Source of the DNA: Heligmosomoides polygyrus polygyrus
Taxonomy: Eukaryota > Nematoda > Chromadorea > Rhabditida > Heligmosomidae
NCBI GenBank assembly: GCA_947396885.1
Contig: OX377205.1
Location: forward strand, 23,423,407-23,487,406
DNA length: 64,000 bases
Direction: 5' to 3'
The notes beneath the pieces are model-generated. The model did no database searches and was not told where the DNA came from. It saw only the letters and a list, made by a program, of their open reading frames with translations. This document shows positions 23,290-34,358 of this stretch, one piece after another. Within the stretch, counting starts at the first letter, position 1, and the number at the start of each line of letters is the position of its first letter. A program made the position numbers and the translations under genes.

Positions 23290-24010
23290 TCTTTTGTTGG
23301 AATCCGAGCCAAGAACCTGGTATCAGGCGCACGCTACGGCCGGTCCCTCCTCCGAATGCGCTCCCTAGAGTAGGGGTCCTAAACATAGAACTGCCAAAGT
23401 CGCAAAGTTGTAAATATGATGCAAAAAATTCAAGCCTTCACCAAGATAGGAAGTGCTTTTAGTCTTTGCTTTTTACCCACAATGGTGAACGACTGCTAGT
23501 TTTTAGACCTATGGTTAGAGCTTATTATATCGTCGACGGACGTCCTAAAATGCAACGAAAACATGTGCAGGTTTCGTGGACACAGTTATCGTTCCAAGAT
23601 GACTTTCAAGTAATAAGTCAATAACCTGCCAGTACTATCCGCACAGTCTATGTATCTCACAAGTGTTGTTGGGTGTGGATTAGAAGTTTTCAGGAACGAA
23701 AGCGTGGTAGTGCAGTCACAGGAGACACTGGCTGTGGCGTGCACCCAATTCGAGGCTCCTGGTTCCGCCTTCGCGTTCAGGCGTTCAGGTCCGCCAGGTC
23801 TTCCACCTCTTAGGGTTTTCGGGGACGGTGAATTAGTGCCAGACTTTTTTTGGGAAGGATACAGTGACCCGGCCATCGGCTGACCACGGTAACTTCTTGT
23901 ATAAGCCGACTACGCATTCAAACTGCCTCCACGATATCCAGTAGAAGTAGGATGCTTGGCGCATCTCGAAAGGGATTGATGGAATTGACTAACACCATCC
24001 TTTATCCTTT
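23290..24010 (-). mobile_element. SINE copy (minus) preceded by a short plus-strand piece
   Basis: 23690-24010 is a reverse-complement copy of the SINE body (CCTCCACGATATCCAGTAGA; GAATTAGTGCCAGACTT). 23293-23365 is a separate direct-orientation piece (AGAACCTGGTATCAGGCGCA). The intervening 23366-23689 shows nothing else. Confidence 0.65.
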
Positions 24011-25135
24011 AATCCCTTTATTAAAAGTTTTGCGCATTGATTTAAAATACCCGATTTTGAACTGGGACTACAGCTTAATTACAAAGCTGAGTGTTGTGAA
24101 AATAATCCGGTAATACTCTGTTAATACGCAATTTGCCCCAAAAGGAGTGCATGCTGTTTGAATTGCTCTCGTCCCGAACAATATAGGAAGCAGACCTTGA
24201 ACTTGTGTTGAAGTCTAGGAGAAAGCTTCTTATTTTTCGCACCAGAAGGCTGTGCAGTTGAACGTTCCCAAAAAAGATCAACTTACATAGTGCTGCTCGT
24301 TTCCGCACGCGAACGACGTTCGATCCTGTAACTCGAGTGTTGTCGCAGCTTCAATTGTGTCTCTAGGACTAGGGAACCTACTGAATGGTTCTGGATTTCC
24401 TAGCTGGTTTAGTTTGTCTAGTGCGCATTCCAAAACAGCTCTGGAATACAATGTGGGGGAACTATCCGATAAATTGTGGTAACATCCTGTTACACCTACT
24501 CAAGTCTTGGATTCCCATTGACATCGGGATGTTCTCTGTAGTCATACAGCGTATTCTAAAAGTTTTGCTTTAGTCGTTTTGAGAGCGGATAGTGGTGTCA
24601 CTTCTGAGGATTGCTTTCAAATTTCAACTCTTGTACCTTCATACCCGGGAAAGGTATACATCGAAACTGATGCCGCCACTCGACGTTTCTAGCTAAAAGG
24701 GGGACAACTCCCGTCAGTGTGAAATTGCTTGCTGCCTTAGGCTCTCTCTCGGCTACAATACGCCCTACTTCGGTCACCTACAATATCGGCTGCGTTGTCG
24801 TTCTTTGAGACGAAATGATGAACCCAGAAAGAAGAGCGGCTGTTTTTTGGGCTGCAAGGTGTCTTTTCTTTAAATAACTCCTTTAAAGTTTCAGAATCCG
24901 AAAGAAATATTTGTGTGAGCTCAGCAGTTCAATCTATGTCAACCTTTAACTCTTGACGGTGCCTACTGAGTTGAACAATGCTATAAGCCGACAGGATTAA
25001 TCGACTGGGCGAGAACGTACCAATCAGCCAGATGAATGGAGCTTCTCTAACCATAAATAGTTGATTCGAGTGAATTTCTTTAAGCCTCCTGTGGCTGGCA
25101 CTGAGGAAGTAAGCTGTTATAACGATGCATTGTTG
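24011..25135. other. No gene recognised
   Basis: Short ORFs without domains; no clear repeats. Confidence 0.4.
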
Positions 25136-25139
25136 CAAT

Positions 25140-25270
25140 AAAAACTCGCAGGACAGGACTCGAACCCGCACTGCCTGTTGCTTCCGATTGAACAGCGCCG
25201 GTGGTGCAGTGGCGCAGAGCATTCTACCCGGTATGCAAGATATGCCGGTTAGAGTCCCGCCTGGCACTAG
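25140..25270. repeat. Back-to-back tRNA-like sequences
   Basis: On the minus strand, GCGGGTTCGAGTCCTGTCC is a T-arm-like piece. Immediately adjacent on the plus strand, GCGCCGGTGGTGCAGTGGCG with a later CCCGCCTGGCAC is an A-box and acceptor-like piece with a poor T arm. These are degenerate members of the tRNA-derived family at 18489. Confidence 0.6.
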
Positions 25271-25914
25271 CGTCTTGATCGTAAAAATATCGTTATCATA
25301 CACAACTAATCGCGTCTAAAATTTGAAGCTTTGGACAAGTGCTTGCCGCAATCCATACTACTCACAAGCCATAATTCTTCTTATTTTCTGGGGTTTCATT
25401 CGCATATTAATATCCTCTGAAAGTTTCGCATGCAGAAAATGTATGACCCTTCAAACAGTGCTTAATTTTTTGTGGCACTGTTTTGAAAAGCGGTCAAGGA
25501 GGACTTGTACACCTGCCCATTCAAGTTTATTACCATGGAACGAATTTGAAGCGACGCCTCGAAAGCACTGAACCTCTATCCAGTTACCTGTAACCAGTTT
25601 GCATCGTTAAGCATGGAAGGACGCCGTCTGCATGCGAGTACACCGTTTTTGAAACGGCAGAAGTCATTCTGAAAGCATTGTTAGGAGGTTAATATGATAT
25701 TGATATTATTATGTTGATATTGTATGGTTTTCAATATTTTTTTAAAGGACGCACTTTTACGAATAAGCAAATAAATCTTAGGTGCAAATATGCTCGAGGT
25801 GGGTTCACCATGCCCTCAATGGATATTCGCTTCGGCAAAAAGGCAGATGAATTTGCAATAACATCAGAAATATCCTAGCTCAGTTACCCACAGGGGTAGA
25901 ACACACCTGTGCTG
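25271..25914. other. No gene recognised
   Basis: AT-rich sequence without supported exons. Confidence 0.4.
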
Positions 25915-26272
25915 CATAAAATTTTTAATTTCGTGCAGCACAAAAGTTCCGAGCTTCGCCGACGTTCGAAGATTAGAGACGCTGTCGCGTGGGCCAAGTT
26001 GTCGAAAATTAGGTGGGCCGGCCACGTAATGCGCTTCGCAGACACCCGCTGGACGAGAGCCGTCACCGACTGGATTCCGCAGGATGCCAAGAGAACACCA
26101 GGACGCCCACCAACGCGTTGGTCGAACTTCTTCGTGAAAGCCCTGAACGACGCTCTTCGTGCCCCTCGAGCGAGGAGGATCCACTGGAGCACTCTGGAAC
26201 GCGATAGGGACGAATGGAGACGCTGCTGGCGCCCGCTCGAGCAAGTCGATGATCAACGGGACGACAGGTGAT
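25915..26272 (+). pseudogene. RTE-clade retrotransposon 3' fragment (family B)
   Basis: The plus-strand reading [38 protein letters not shown] and [17 protein letters not shown] matches the C-terminus of the copies at 53248 and 58242. The 3' tail is ACAGGTGATACAGG. The 5' side is lost. Confidence 0.85.
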
Positions 26273-26547
26273 ACAGGTATCCTCGGTTTGGCGATGGCGG
26301 TTCATAGCAAGTCCAATCAGAAATCGCTCATCATCGCACGAGTCGAGGTTTGACATCGCTGTGTGATGAGTGTGTTTGTTCCGGGGAAACTCATACTTCT
26401 TCTTATTTCTCTTAAATTCGTCGAAGGGTAGGAACGAAACGAATGTAAGATCTTTGTTTTGATGTTTGTTTTAATCAAGAGGTTCTATAGCACCTCTCTG
26501 CAAGAAGGTTGTTAGGTGAAATTTTTATTGGTCTGAAGTTTAGACCG

Positions 26548-26710
26548 TCTCGTCCTCTTCAGCGGCACGATGCTCCACCGTCTACGTAATGTTGTGAGAG
26601 GGTCACCCCATAAGTTAGTAGGACCAGCAGAGAACTGTTCTGTAACGCCTAGTGGTAGCGCAATCGCTACACTCAGACGTCGAGCATCGTGCCCCTGAAG
26701 AAGACTAGAC
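26548..26710. repeat. Inverted repeat
   Basis: CGGCACGATGCTC near 26560 and GAGCATCGTGCC near 26683, with flanking TCCTCTTCAG and CTGAAGAAGA, form an imperfect hairpin. Possibly a retroelement 3' structure or small MITE. Confidence 0.45.
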
Positions 26711-26839
26711 GATCGAAACGTATGTCATGCCAGTAAATGTTCCAACCAACAAACTCGTGGCACAGAAGTGCTATAGAAGCTCTTAACCGAGGTTTCAAGA
26801 TGAGTGGACATGGAGTCTGCTGTAATGAGTAGCTTTTGC

Positions 26840-27470
26840 AACGGTTACGGCCTTGTTGTAGGTTTTTTCGCTTCTTGATACGTTTTCCAGTATTCGGCTG
26901 TCTTGTCATCGAGAAACACATGATAAAGCACTTTATTCCCTCGAGCCTTTTCTTTTGCATGGTCTACCCACAGCCACGCCTGCTCTCGAGCTTTGGGTGA
27001 CTTCGGTTGCGATCTTTCACAAGGACGAAGTCTATATACGTTTTGATGTTCCCACTGTAGAACGAGGTGAAGTGGGAATCGCATTCACGAAACACGATGT
27101 TCACTATGTGAGGTTATACGAATCCGCATATTCAAGGATACCCCCACCCATCTGCGTAATGCGACCCTAACGGAATCCACCATGACAGCTGTACCCTTCT
27201 CATCAAGGAGGCTTCAAAATAATCCTTTGAATTGGTCGGAGCAACCAGCATATGCAGGGAAGAGTCGCTCGCCAGCTCGGCGACAATGATCTTCATTAAC
27301 CGTTCGTCAAAGCGTTCGATGCCTAGAACTGAGTTTCGGAAACGTTCGGAGACGATTATCCATACCACTGGTGGTCCTGGGACTTCAACATAGAACGGCA
27401 TTAAATCCTCGACCTATATCCCTTGCCTTGCATCAGCACCACCTCGCCTCCCTCACCGCACAGAAACCAA
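26840..27470 (-). pseudogene. RTE (family A) endonuclease and linker fragment
   Basis: Minus-strand pieces VSERFRNSVLGIERFDERLM and YHVFLDDKTAEYWKTYQEAK match the longer RTE copy (31342-32400). The two pieces are in different frames and partly deleted. Confidence 0.75.
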
Positions 27471-27599
27471 CTCTTCTTCTCTCCGTGCTTTAACCGATTT
27501 AACCAGCTGGCACGAGCAGCCCTTCACCCACATTCGTGTTTCCACGCGGGTCTAGTCTACGCCCTTCACCCCGAGCCTCTATCAGTTCTACTCTTACTT

Positions 27600-27685
27600 T
27601 ATGCCATCTCTAGAACCGACGTTAAGCCGGTAGCGATGCACGATGCTGTGTGCTGGCCTGCGACGAATAAAACGGGGGAAGTAGC
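27600..27685 (+). pseudogene. Short RTE (family A) C-terminal scrap
   Basis: The plus-strand reading RTDVKPVAMHDAVCWPATNK resembles YRAVIRPVSMYGAECWPATK of the 29310-32720 copy. Confidence 0.55.
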
Positions 27686-28045
27686 CTCACCCTAACGGAG
27701 ACGAAGATGCTGCCTTGGACGGCAGGTGCCACGCTTCTGGATCGCATTCGAAAACAACACGCGACGCGGGGCGCGATGTAATGATAACCGCCCGTATCGA
27801 TTTATCGCGCAGCGCGATCGATATGAGAGCTACATGACAGTGCGTTGCAGGTCGCCTGCACACTAAACGCTCCCATACTATTCGGCAGACGTTCGGAATC
27901 GAGCTGGTAGCTGACGAGATGCGCAAAACTTGCCTGTGATAGTACGGTCACGTTCTACGTAGAAAGGATGGCAGCGTACGTAAGATAGTAGACCTTTACC
28001 TCTGCGTGTCTCAAAAACGGCTTGAGGGCGTCCGAAGCAGCGCTG

Positions 28046-28187
28046 GGGCCGGATTCATCAACGATTAACCCGCGGGTATAGGGGTTAGAGATACCCACGA
28101 TGAAGTCTGCGTTTCTGACTCCTACCTTATCTCTACGCTTTGTACCCCGCATACCCACGGTTTATTTGTTAATGAATCCGGCGCCGG
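28046..28187. mobile_element. Small TIR element (~140 bp)
   Basis: GGGGCCGGATTCATCAAC at the left end pairs with GTTAATGAATCCGGCGCC at the right. A related end (GGGGCCAGATTCGTCAAC) lies at 23130. Confidence 0.6.
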
Positions 28188-28299
28188 GGCTGGTACGTTA
28201 CACAAGGACTTCAAAGTAGTCGATGTCTACCCTGATCTAGCACGGGATCAGAAAAGAGGCGACATGGGACCAAAAAATCGGACCCCGTCATGAAGCGGC

Positions 28300-28447
28300 C
28301 CCCCCCCCACACCTACATTACGCCCTAATTTTGGAAGAAGAGGAAGAATAACTAACTGTATCTTCACGACCCCACCTATGTTCTCCTATGTTCTGTTCCG
28401 CTGAACGTCTACCCCCCCCCCACACCTACATTACGCCCTAATTTTGG
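28300..28447. repeat. 36-bp direct repeat flanking ~75 bp
   Basis: A C-run followed by ACACCTACATTACGCCCTAA-TTTTGG occurs at 28300-28336 and again at 28411-28447. Confidence 0.85.
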
Positions 28448-28812
28448 CAACTAACGTTGTCCTCAGGAGGTTCAGTCATCGAACCAGCGGTGAGTGTTAC
28501 GTGTGAACGTCGACATTGGCGGCCACCAAGTCCATGGAAAAGCACTAGGTCCTGGTTGTTGCCCCTCTCATGTCTCTGAAACGAATGCATATAAGTAACG
28601 ACGCTCATGTCGCGAATCTGGGGCTGTGTGCATACACGAGAGGTGCATAAACTCACGGGCCGCCGTTGCCAATCCATCCAGCCTTCGCTAGTAAAAACGT
28701 GCACGAATACTATAGCTAGGATCACCGTCCACTTAAGCATAACCGCCGGACGGTGGCATACCAACACGCGGACTGAACCACCCTCTCCTTCGAACAGAAC
28801 GGAAGAAGCCAT
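28438..28812 (-). CDS. Possible secreted protein (tentative, unknown family)
   Basis: The open frame of 124 codons contains an internal Met at 28740 that begins a good signal peptide (MLKWTVILAIVFVHVFTSEG), followed by a polar region with scattered Cys (RRPVSLCTSRVCTQPQ). The longer N-terminus from 28812 would bury the signal, so 28740 is the likelier start. No domain recognised; introns may interrupt it. Its 3' end runs into the direct repeat at 28411-28447. Confidence 0.3.
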   Translation of the reverse strand: MASSVLFEGEGGSVRVLVCHRPAVMLKWTVILAIVFVHVFTSEGWMDWQRRPVSLCTSRVCTQPQIRDMSVVTYMHSFQRHERGNNQDLVLFHGLGGRQCRRSHVTLTAGSMTEPPEDNVSCQN

Positions 28813-29154
28813 TATGGTCAGGTGAATACGATATTAATGGTCTGTAACTGCGGAAGACCATTATCTTGAAGTGATAACGACATTCGCAATCATTTCAGCA
28901 GCTTTTTTCTGCTGATGGTCATTCCTTATATGCAAACCATGAGCTGATGGCATAACTGGCATTATTTAACATCCGCTTCGTCCTCGTTTCGCCAACACGA
29001 TCTCTGCTGGTAGCTGTTGCTTCCAGAGTAATGTATTATTATTCTTATTATTTATTAAATGAAGAATTCATGTAGCACTACAATATCAGACATATAAGAA
29101 AAAGCACAAAAAACCTTCCGGTTTACCATTTATTTATTTATATACCATTTTCTT

Positions 29155-29235
29155 GTTAAGTTAGACACTTTTCAAACCAAACTGGACACTTTTCACTTAA
29201 AAATGGGAACTTTCCGAGTCATATTGGACACTTCA
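29155..29235. repeat. ~20-nt periodic repeat block
   Basis: GACACTTTTCAAACCAAACTG, GACACTTTTCACTTAAAAATG and GACACTTCACGCG repeat in tandem. The rest of 28813-29300 shows no gene. Confidence 0.6.
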
Positions 29236-29691
29236 CGCGCCTACATCGGGTATCAAAGGCATTTCATTGTATACGTCAAATACGCATACAGATTCTTCAT
29301 CATCTTCTTCTTCATCGGTTATCCCACTTCGTCGCGAGGTCCGCTTTTCTGGTGTCACGACGCCACCTTTCCCGATCCTGCGCTTGATCAGGGTGGACGC
29401 CAGTTACTTTCAAGTCCGTGTGCAATGTATCGGGCCAACGCTGCTTCGGGCGTCCCTTAGGCCGCTTTCCAGATGCTTCCAATTCAAGGCCTATCTTGCG
29501 GACGCTGTCTTCTTTCCCACGCAGAACGTGGCCGTACCATCGCAAGCGAGCTTCGCGCATCTTGTCAGCTATCGGCGCGACACCGAACTACTGCCGAATG
29601 GCATCGTTTCGGATGCGATCCATGCGGGTGACTCCAGCAGTCCAGCGCAGCATCTTCGTCTTCATTCAGGAGGCGCGTTTCAACTTCCTTA

Positions 29692-29821
29692 GCCCTAGTT
29701 TACACTTGTGCCGCCGCGCGGAGCGGCATGATGTTCGGGATAGATATCGGCTGGACGGTGCGAAAAATCGGTATCTATGGCGAGTGCCGCGCAGCCTAGC
29801 GGCGCAAGTATAAACTAGGGC
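29692..29821. mobile_element. 130-bp MITE inserted in the RTE, TTA target duplication
   Basis: Starts GCCCTAGTTTACACTTGTGC and ends with the complementary TAAACTAGGGC, with TTA on both sides (29689-29691 and 29822-29824). Removing the element and one TTA restores the RTE reading ATKEVET in frame, so the RTE provides an empty-site control. The TSD and size fit PIF/Harbinger-derived MITEs. Confidence 0.9.
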
Positions 29822-30442
29822 TTAGTCGCAGGCCAACACTCAGCGCCATACATCGATACTGGCCGGATGACTGCTCTGTAGATCGTTGACTTCAGGTGCT
29901 CTGGTATCTTCCTATTGCAGAGCACGCCAGTCAGCGAACGCCACTTGGACCAAGGTGCACTCACGCGTGAGTTCACCTCAACCATCAGACTGCCGTCAGA
30001 CCCTATTGCTGATCCCAGGTATTTGAACACCGAAGTGCGTGCAAGTTCAGTACCTTTAATCTTAATGGAGCCAGACTCGTTCACTTCAGTCGTTAGGTAC
30101 TCGGTCTTCTTGACATTCAATTTGAGTCCGAACCTCGCCAGACGGTCGCACCAAACTTGCACCTGCCACTCGAAATCAGCTTTATCTTCGCAAGCGAGCA
30201 TCACGTCACCAGCTAATGCAGCGTCCATGGGACGGGCTTCTGAAGATCTTGTGTGATGGCATCCATGACGACAACAAAGAGGAGTGGAGAAAGCACAGAA
30301 CCCTGGTGCACCCCAGCAGAGATGGGAAACTCCATTGAAGTTCCAGCTGCAGCTTGCACTCTACTCTTTAAGCAAGAGTAGATCATCCGCACCCACTCTA
30401 TAAGTTCCTCAGGTACGTTGTGTTGTCGCAAGGCGTACCATA

Positions 30443-30748
30443 AAGGCCCATGCACACTTCTGCGACACCGCGGCGCGGCAAGAGGAGCGACGGCAACCTC
30501 TGCGAAATCCGGCGTTCGCGTTAGAGCATCGTTGTAGGCAACGGGACAGACGTCCCAGTGCTTGTCGCGCCGCTAGGAATGATTTGAACCATTCTAGCCT
30601 GCGGCACTCAGCGCGGCATCGCCGGCAATAGCCGCAAAAGTATGCATGCCCCCCTCTGCGGCACGTGTCGCTATGTCGCGCCGAGCCCGTCGCGGCCCTA
30701 TCCTTCATCATTGCAGTGCCGCGCTGTCGCAGAAGTGTGCATGGGCCT
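30443..30748. mobile_element. 306-bp MITE inserted in the RTE reverse transcriptase
   Basis: The ends AAGGCCCATGCACACTTCTG and its near complement at 30722-30748 are inverted. Removing the element plus one TA (30441-30442 or 30749-30750) restores PRELIWYALRQ in frame, so the target duplication here is TA or is obscured by a terminal change. The interior is GC-rich with further GCCGCAA-type inverted blocks. Confidence 0.85.
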
Positions 30749-32849
30749 TATAAGCTCACGCGGCACGCGGTCGAAAGCCTTCTCGAAGTCGAGAAAGGCT
30801 ATATGCACCGGCTCCTGTTTCTCGCGATGCTTCTCCACCAGGAGTCGGGCAGCGTGTATAGCATCGATACACACACACAGCCCACACACAAAGCCGCACT
30901 GGTCGTCGGAGAGCCTGACGATTTCACGAATTCGACTGTCGAGGATTCACTCGAAGATCTTCATGCTGTGCGAAAGCAAGCGAATCGGACGATAATTGGA
31001 GCAGTCTGCAGGACTGCTCTTCTTTTTCCAAATCGGAATCGTCGTACTGTTGAGCCAACACTCCGGTACTTTCTTCCCTTTTACTACCTGGTTGAAGAAT
31101 CCAGCCAACCACTCGGCAGGATACCAGAGCATCGACTTCCAAACATCGACTGCCAGATCATCCCGCTCTGTCGCCTTACCGGGCTTCATCTTCTTCAGGG
31201 CCGCTTCTGTTTCCTCCACGGTGATCTTGTGAACGGGACCGTGAACAGAAGCCACAGAAGGGATGGCCGGATGAGGAAATGCCATAGTGGAAATTTCCTC
31301 AAAGTAATCACGCCATCGTTTCAGCGCCTTTTTGCGGTCTGTCAGAAAATGGCCGCTCTCATCATTGATGCCAACGGACTTTTCAATATACTCGGTTTGC
31401 GATGGCGGGTCATAGCAGGTCGGTACAAATACCGCTCACCATCGCGCGACTCGAGCTTTCGGTAGACATCACCATAATGAGTGGCTTCAACAGCTACGAC
31501 TTTCTTTGCAGCCTTCTTCGCCTTCTGATACTCCTGCCAGTTGTCGGCTGTTTTATCGCCGAGAAACACATGATACAGCGATTTCTTCTCTCGAACCTTC
31601 GCTTTCACGTCGTCTGTCTACAGCCACGTCTACTTGTCGACTTTGCGTCGTTCAGGCTTCGTAGTGCCGAGTTCTAACCTTGCAGCTTGGCGTATCGCGT
31701 CGGCTGCTTTCTTCCAAGTTTCATCGACAGTCGTAACTGTCGGTAACCGCACGCCAGAAATCACAGCTGCTTCCTTCTCTTTCATTCGCCACCACTTGAT
31801 TCTTGCAGCACCGCATCGCTCGACCTGCTTCAGCCTCGAAGAGGTAGTCTTAAAGGTGCAGATCAGCGGCCGATACTGTGAGGCGACCGTCTCATATGGG
31901 ACAACCTTCGCGTCTGTGACAATACTTCGGTCGCGATCCTTCACAAGCACAAAGCCTATCTGAGACTTGGATCTCCTACTAAAGTATGAGATGAGGTGGG
32001 AGTCGCGTTTTTGGAAGACGGTGTTTACAATGGTGAGACTGTGCGATTCCGCATACTCAAGAATGCGCTCACCATCGGCGTTACGTGATCCGTATCCGAA
32101 ACCACCATGACAGCTGTACTCGTCTTTCGTAGCACCTACATGCCCACTAAGGTTACCAGCGACTATGATTACATCTTTCGGCGATGCCTCTGTTGTCTTC
32201 TTATCAAGCAGGCTCCAAAACTCCTCCTTGGCTTGATCGGAGCAGCCATTCTGCGGAGCATACGTAAAGAAGAAGTGATAGAGTCGCTCCTTAGCGGCGA
32301 CAACGATCTTCATCAATCGATCGTCAAAGCGCTCGACGCTTACAATCGAGTCACGAAATCGTTCGGAGACGATTATTCCGACACCGCTGGTGGTCCTGGG
32401 ACTTCCACATAGAACGGCCTAAAAGCCACGTCCTATGTCCCTTGACTTGCGGCAGGACCACCTCGTCTCTTGCACCACACAGAAATCAACTCTTCTACGC
32501 TCCAGTGCTTCAACCAACTCACACGCACGAGCGGTCCGTCAACGAACCCACATTCAGCGTTGCCACACGGGTCCTGCTTACGTTACGGGACTTTCGGACT
32601 AATTCAGTTGCCCCCCCCCCCCCGATTCCGTCCTCGCACCAGAGACCCTCGCATACTTTCCACACTCGCCGGGCTTTGCGAGCGCGCGTCGGCTCCCGCG
32701 GACGCCGTAGCACTATCTCGAGAAACTTGGACTGTCATGCACCATGTGATGTGACATGGGTCTTCGTAGGCCGGTCTGTCATAAGGGCCTGTCGCCTGCA
32801 TTCGAATGCCTGTGATTAGCTTAGCTCGCACAGCGAGCAGCTTCCAGTG

Positions 32850-32960
32850 GCACCACATGGAGGAACGAACATCGCCACCTCAAATACGCATACAGATTGC
32901 ATCCACAATATCGCATAGAAGTAGAGTATATGACAGATTCCACAGAAGAGGCCATTCAGC
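32850..32960 (-). mobile_element. SINE fragment
   Basis: Contains the CGCATACAGATTGCATCCAC and CATAGAAGTAGAGTATATGA blocks seen in the copy at 36720-36800. Confidence 0.5.
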
Positions 32961-33107
32961 GCCAGGGTTATCCTTTAGCTAAAATTCCAAAGTGTAAGGC
33001 CTTTATTATACCACCGTTCACCACGAGCGACTCCTAATGATATGCTCCCATATTGATCCCACACGCTAGGTTGTCCTATTGTGGTTCTCAGTGGCACCTC
33101 TTCAATA

Positions 33108-33776
33108 TTAAAAAAAACCCCAGTTGGACATGGTTTTCTTGAAAACAAATTGGAGGACAACATGGAATGTCTTGGGATCCGTAATCGATATCGTGATAAG
33201 TGCTTGCCACCGGCTTGCTCGAGATCCTCTGTGGACAGTCGTCATCAAGTCATCATGTTGTGTTCGGCTACCACCAAACTTTTCTACGTCTGATACAAGG
33301 TACCGCCAGCTAGCTATATCCGCTCTGTAGCTTAGATTAAACTTGTGTGGCTTCGCTGTTGTTCTCAAGCATTACATGATCGCTTCCAGATAAATGTCCC
33401 AAGAACTGCATCCGAATTTTCGTAAAAAACAATTGATGAGAAATATTATGGACGCAGATTAGTACAGAGATGGATAATCTTTTAGCTTTAGATGTCAAAC
33501 CTTTAGCTACAGGTACATTATGAGCCGATTAAACTCAAATTTTGGACTTTTAATCCTTGAATGCCGTTGCTGTTGAAGAAGGGGATTAAGGAGGTGAAAG
33601 ATTTCGGAGTTGAACGGAATACGATTCCTGCCTCTTGCCTTCTAGTTATCTAGCCATCTAGGCGTTTTGAGCACTTACTCTTTTCCCTTAATTCTCTGAA
33701 TTTCCAATTTCTAAGCGGGTTCATTACCACGAGCCTTGAAGCATACAGGTGTTCTCTGGGATTGATTGCATCGCCG
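33108..33776 (-). pseudogene. Third, broken astacin copy (exons 3 and 4 only)
   Basis: Minus-strand 33710-33776 matches astacin exon 3 (ACTGCGGCGATGCA, AGAGAACACCTGTA) but lacks 2 bases relative to the intact genes. 33345-33412 matches exon 4 (ATGCTTGAGAACAACAGCGA) with about 4 bases missing near its start. Introns 3 and 4 are also alignable (33600-33700; 32940-33340), so this is a genomic duplicate and not a retrocopy. Exons 1-2 are replaced by a LINE fragment, and exons 5-7 are missing where the RTE and SINE begin. Confidence 0.8.
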
Positions 33777-34165
33777 CAGTTATTTATTTATTTATTTATT
33801 TGTACGTGGATAGCCACATAGGTGAGAAAAAACAAGCATAACAGAAACAAAGTTAGGCAGTTACAAACCAACAAAAGGCATAGTAAATGAGGTCACAGAT
33901 TCCAGTCCTATAAATAAGCACCAAAATCAACAAGCCTAGAAAGGCAGTCAATAAATCAATATTGTGTTCATATTTGCACGCAAAACATAACGGTGATACC
34001 ACTTTTATACTTATCGACTTTATCTGGTCTTGATTTCTAACCGCAAAACTAGAACGATTTTTCGTGAACTTGTTTTTGGTAGTTTGTTAACCAGGCTCTC
34101 ATCGAAAGTTCATTCTATATGGAGTACTTTTTCTTTTAATGACGTAGTCCGTTCTGATGCATATA
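33777..34165 (-). mobile_element. 5'-truncated CR1-like LINE fragment
   Basis: The tail (TTTATTTATT...) lies at 33777-33800 on the plus strand, followed inward by the hairpin TACGTGGATAGCCACATA (33801-33818). Remnants of the ORF2 C-terminus are present with stops. Its inner limit coincides with the end of the inverted duplication. Confidence 0.72.
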
Positions 34166-34358
34166 ATTGCAGCTTTGCAGACGCCGGAAAAGCCGTGCAC
34201 TGAACTCGTGTTTTCAAACCTATTCTTTTCATGTTTTTAGATTTAATTTTGCGGGTCAGGAAACTTATATATATCTTACACAGATCATACGCCTAATAAA
34301 AACCCTCAGTGGCTGTGCAGTTCCGAAATCGATCGAGGTAAAGTAACAAAATCGCTAA

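Larger units (their letters stand above)
29286..32720 (-). pseudogene. RTE-clade retrotransposon (family A), long but inactive
   Basis: Minus-strand order: endonuclease start VATLNVGSLTDRSC (32520-32570), endonuclease body (31630-32316: FTYAPQNGCSDQAK, SQYRPLICTF), linker (31342-31608), RT start (30947-31285: KMKPGKATERDDL, NYRPIRLLS), FLDFEKAFDRVP (30750-30830), VHQGSVLSPLLF (30300-30340), and the C-terminal domain LRWYGHVLRGKE (29312-29560). The tail at 29286-29316 is GATGAA-rich. Multiple frameshifts are present. The RT catalytic box reads MLACEDKADF, so the expected FADD-type motif is lost here. Two MITEs interrupt it. Confidence 0.88.

Noticed and set aside
30665..31465. 266-codon plus-strand ORF
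   Set aside because: It runs antisense to the RTE reverse transcriptase and part of a MITE; no domain in its own frame.
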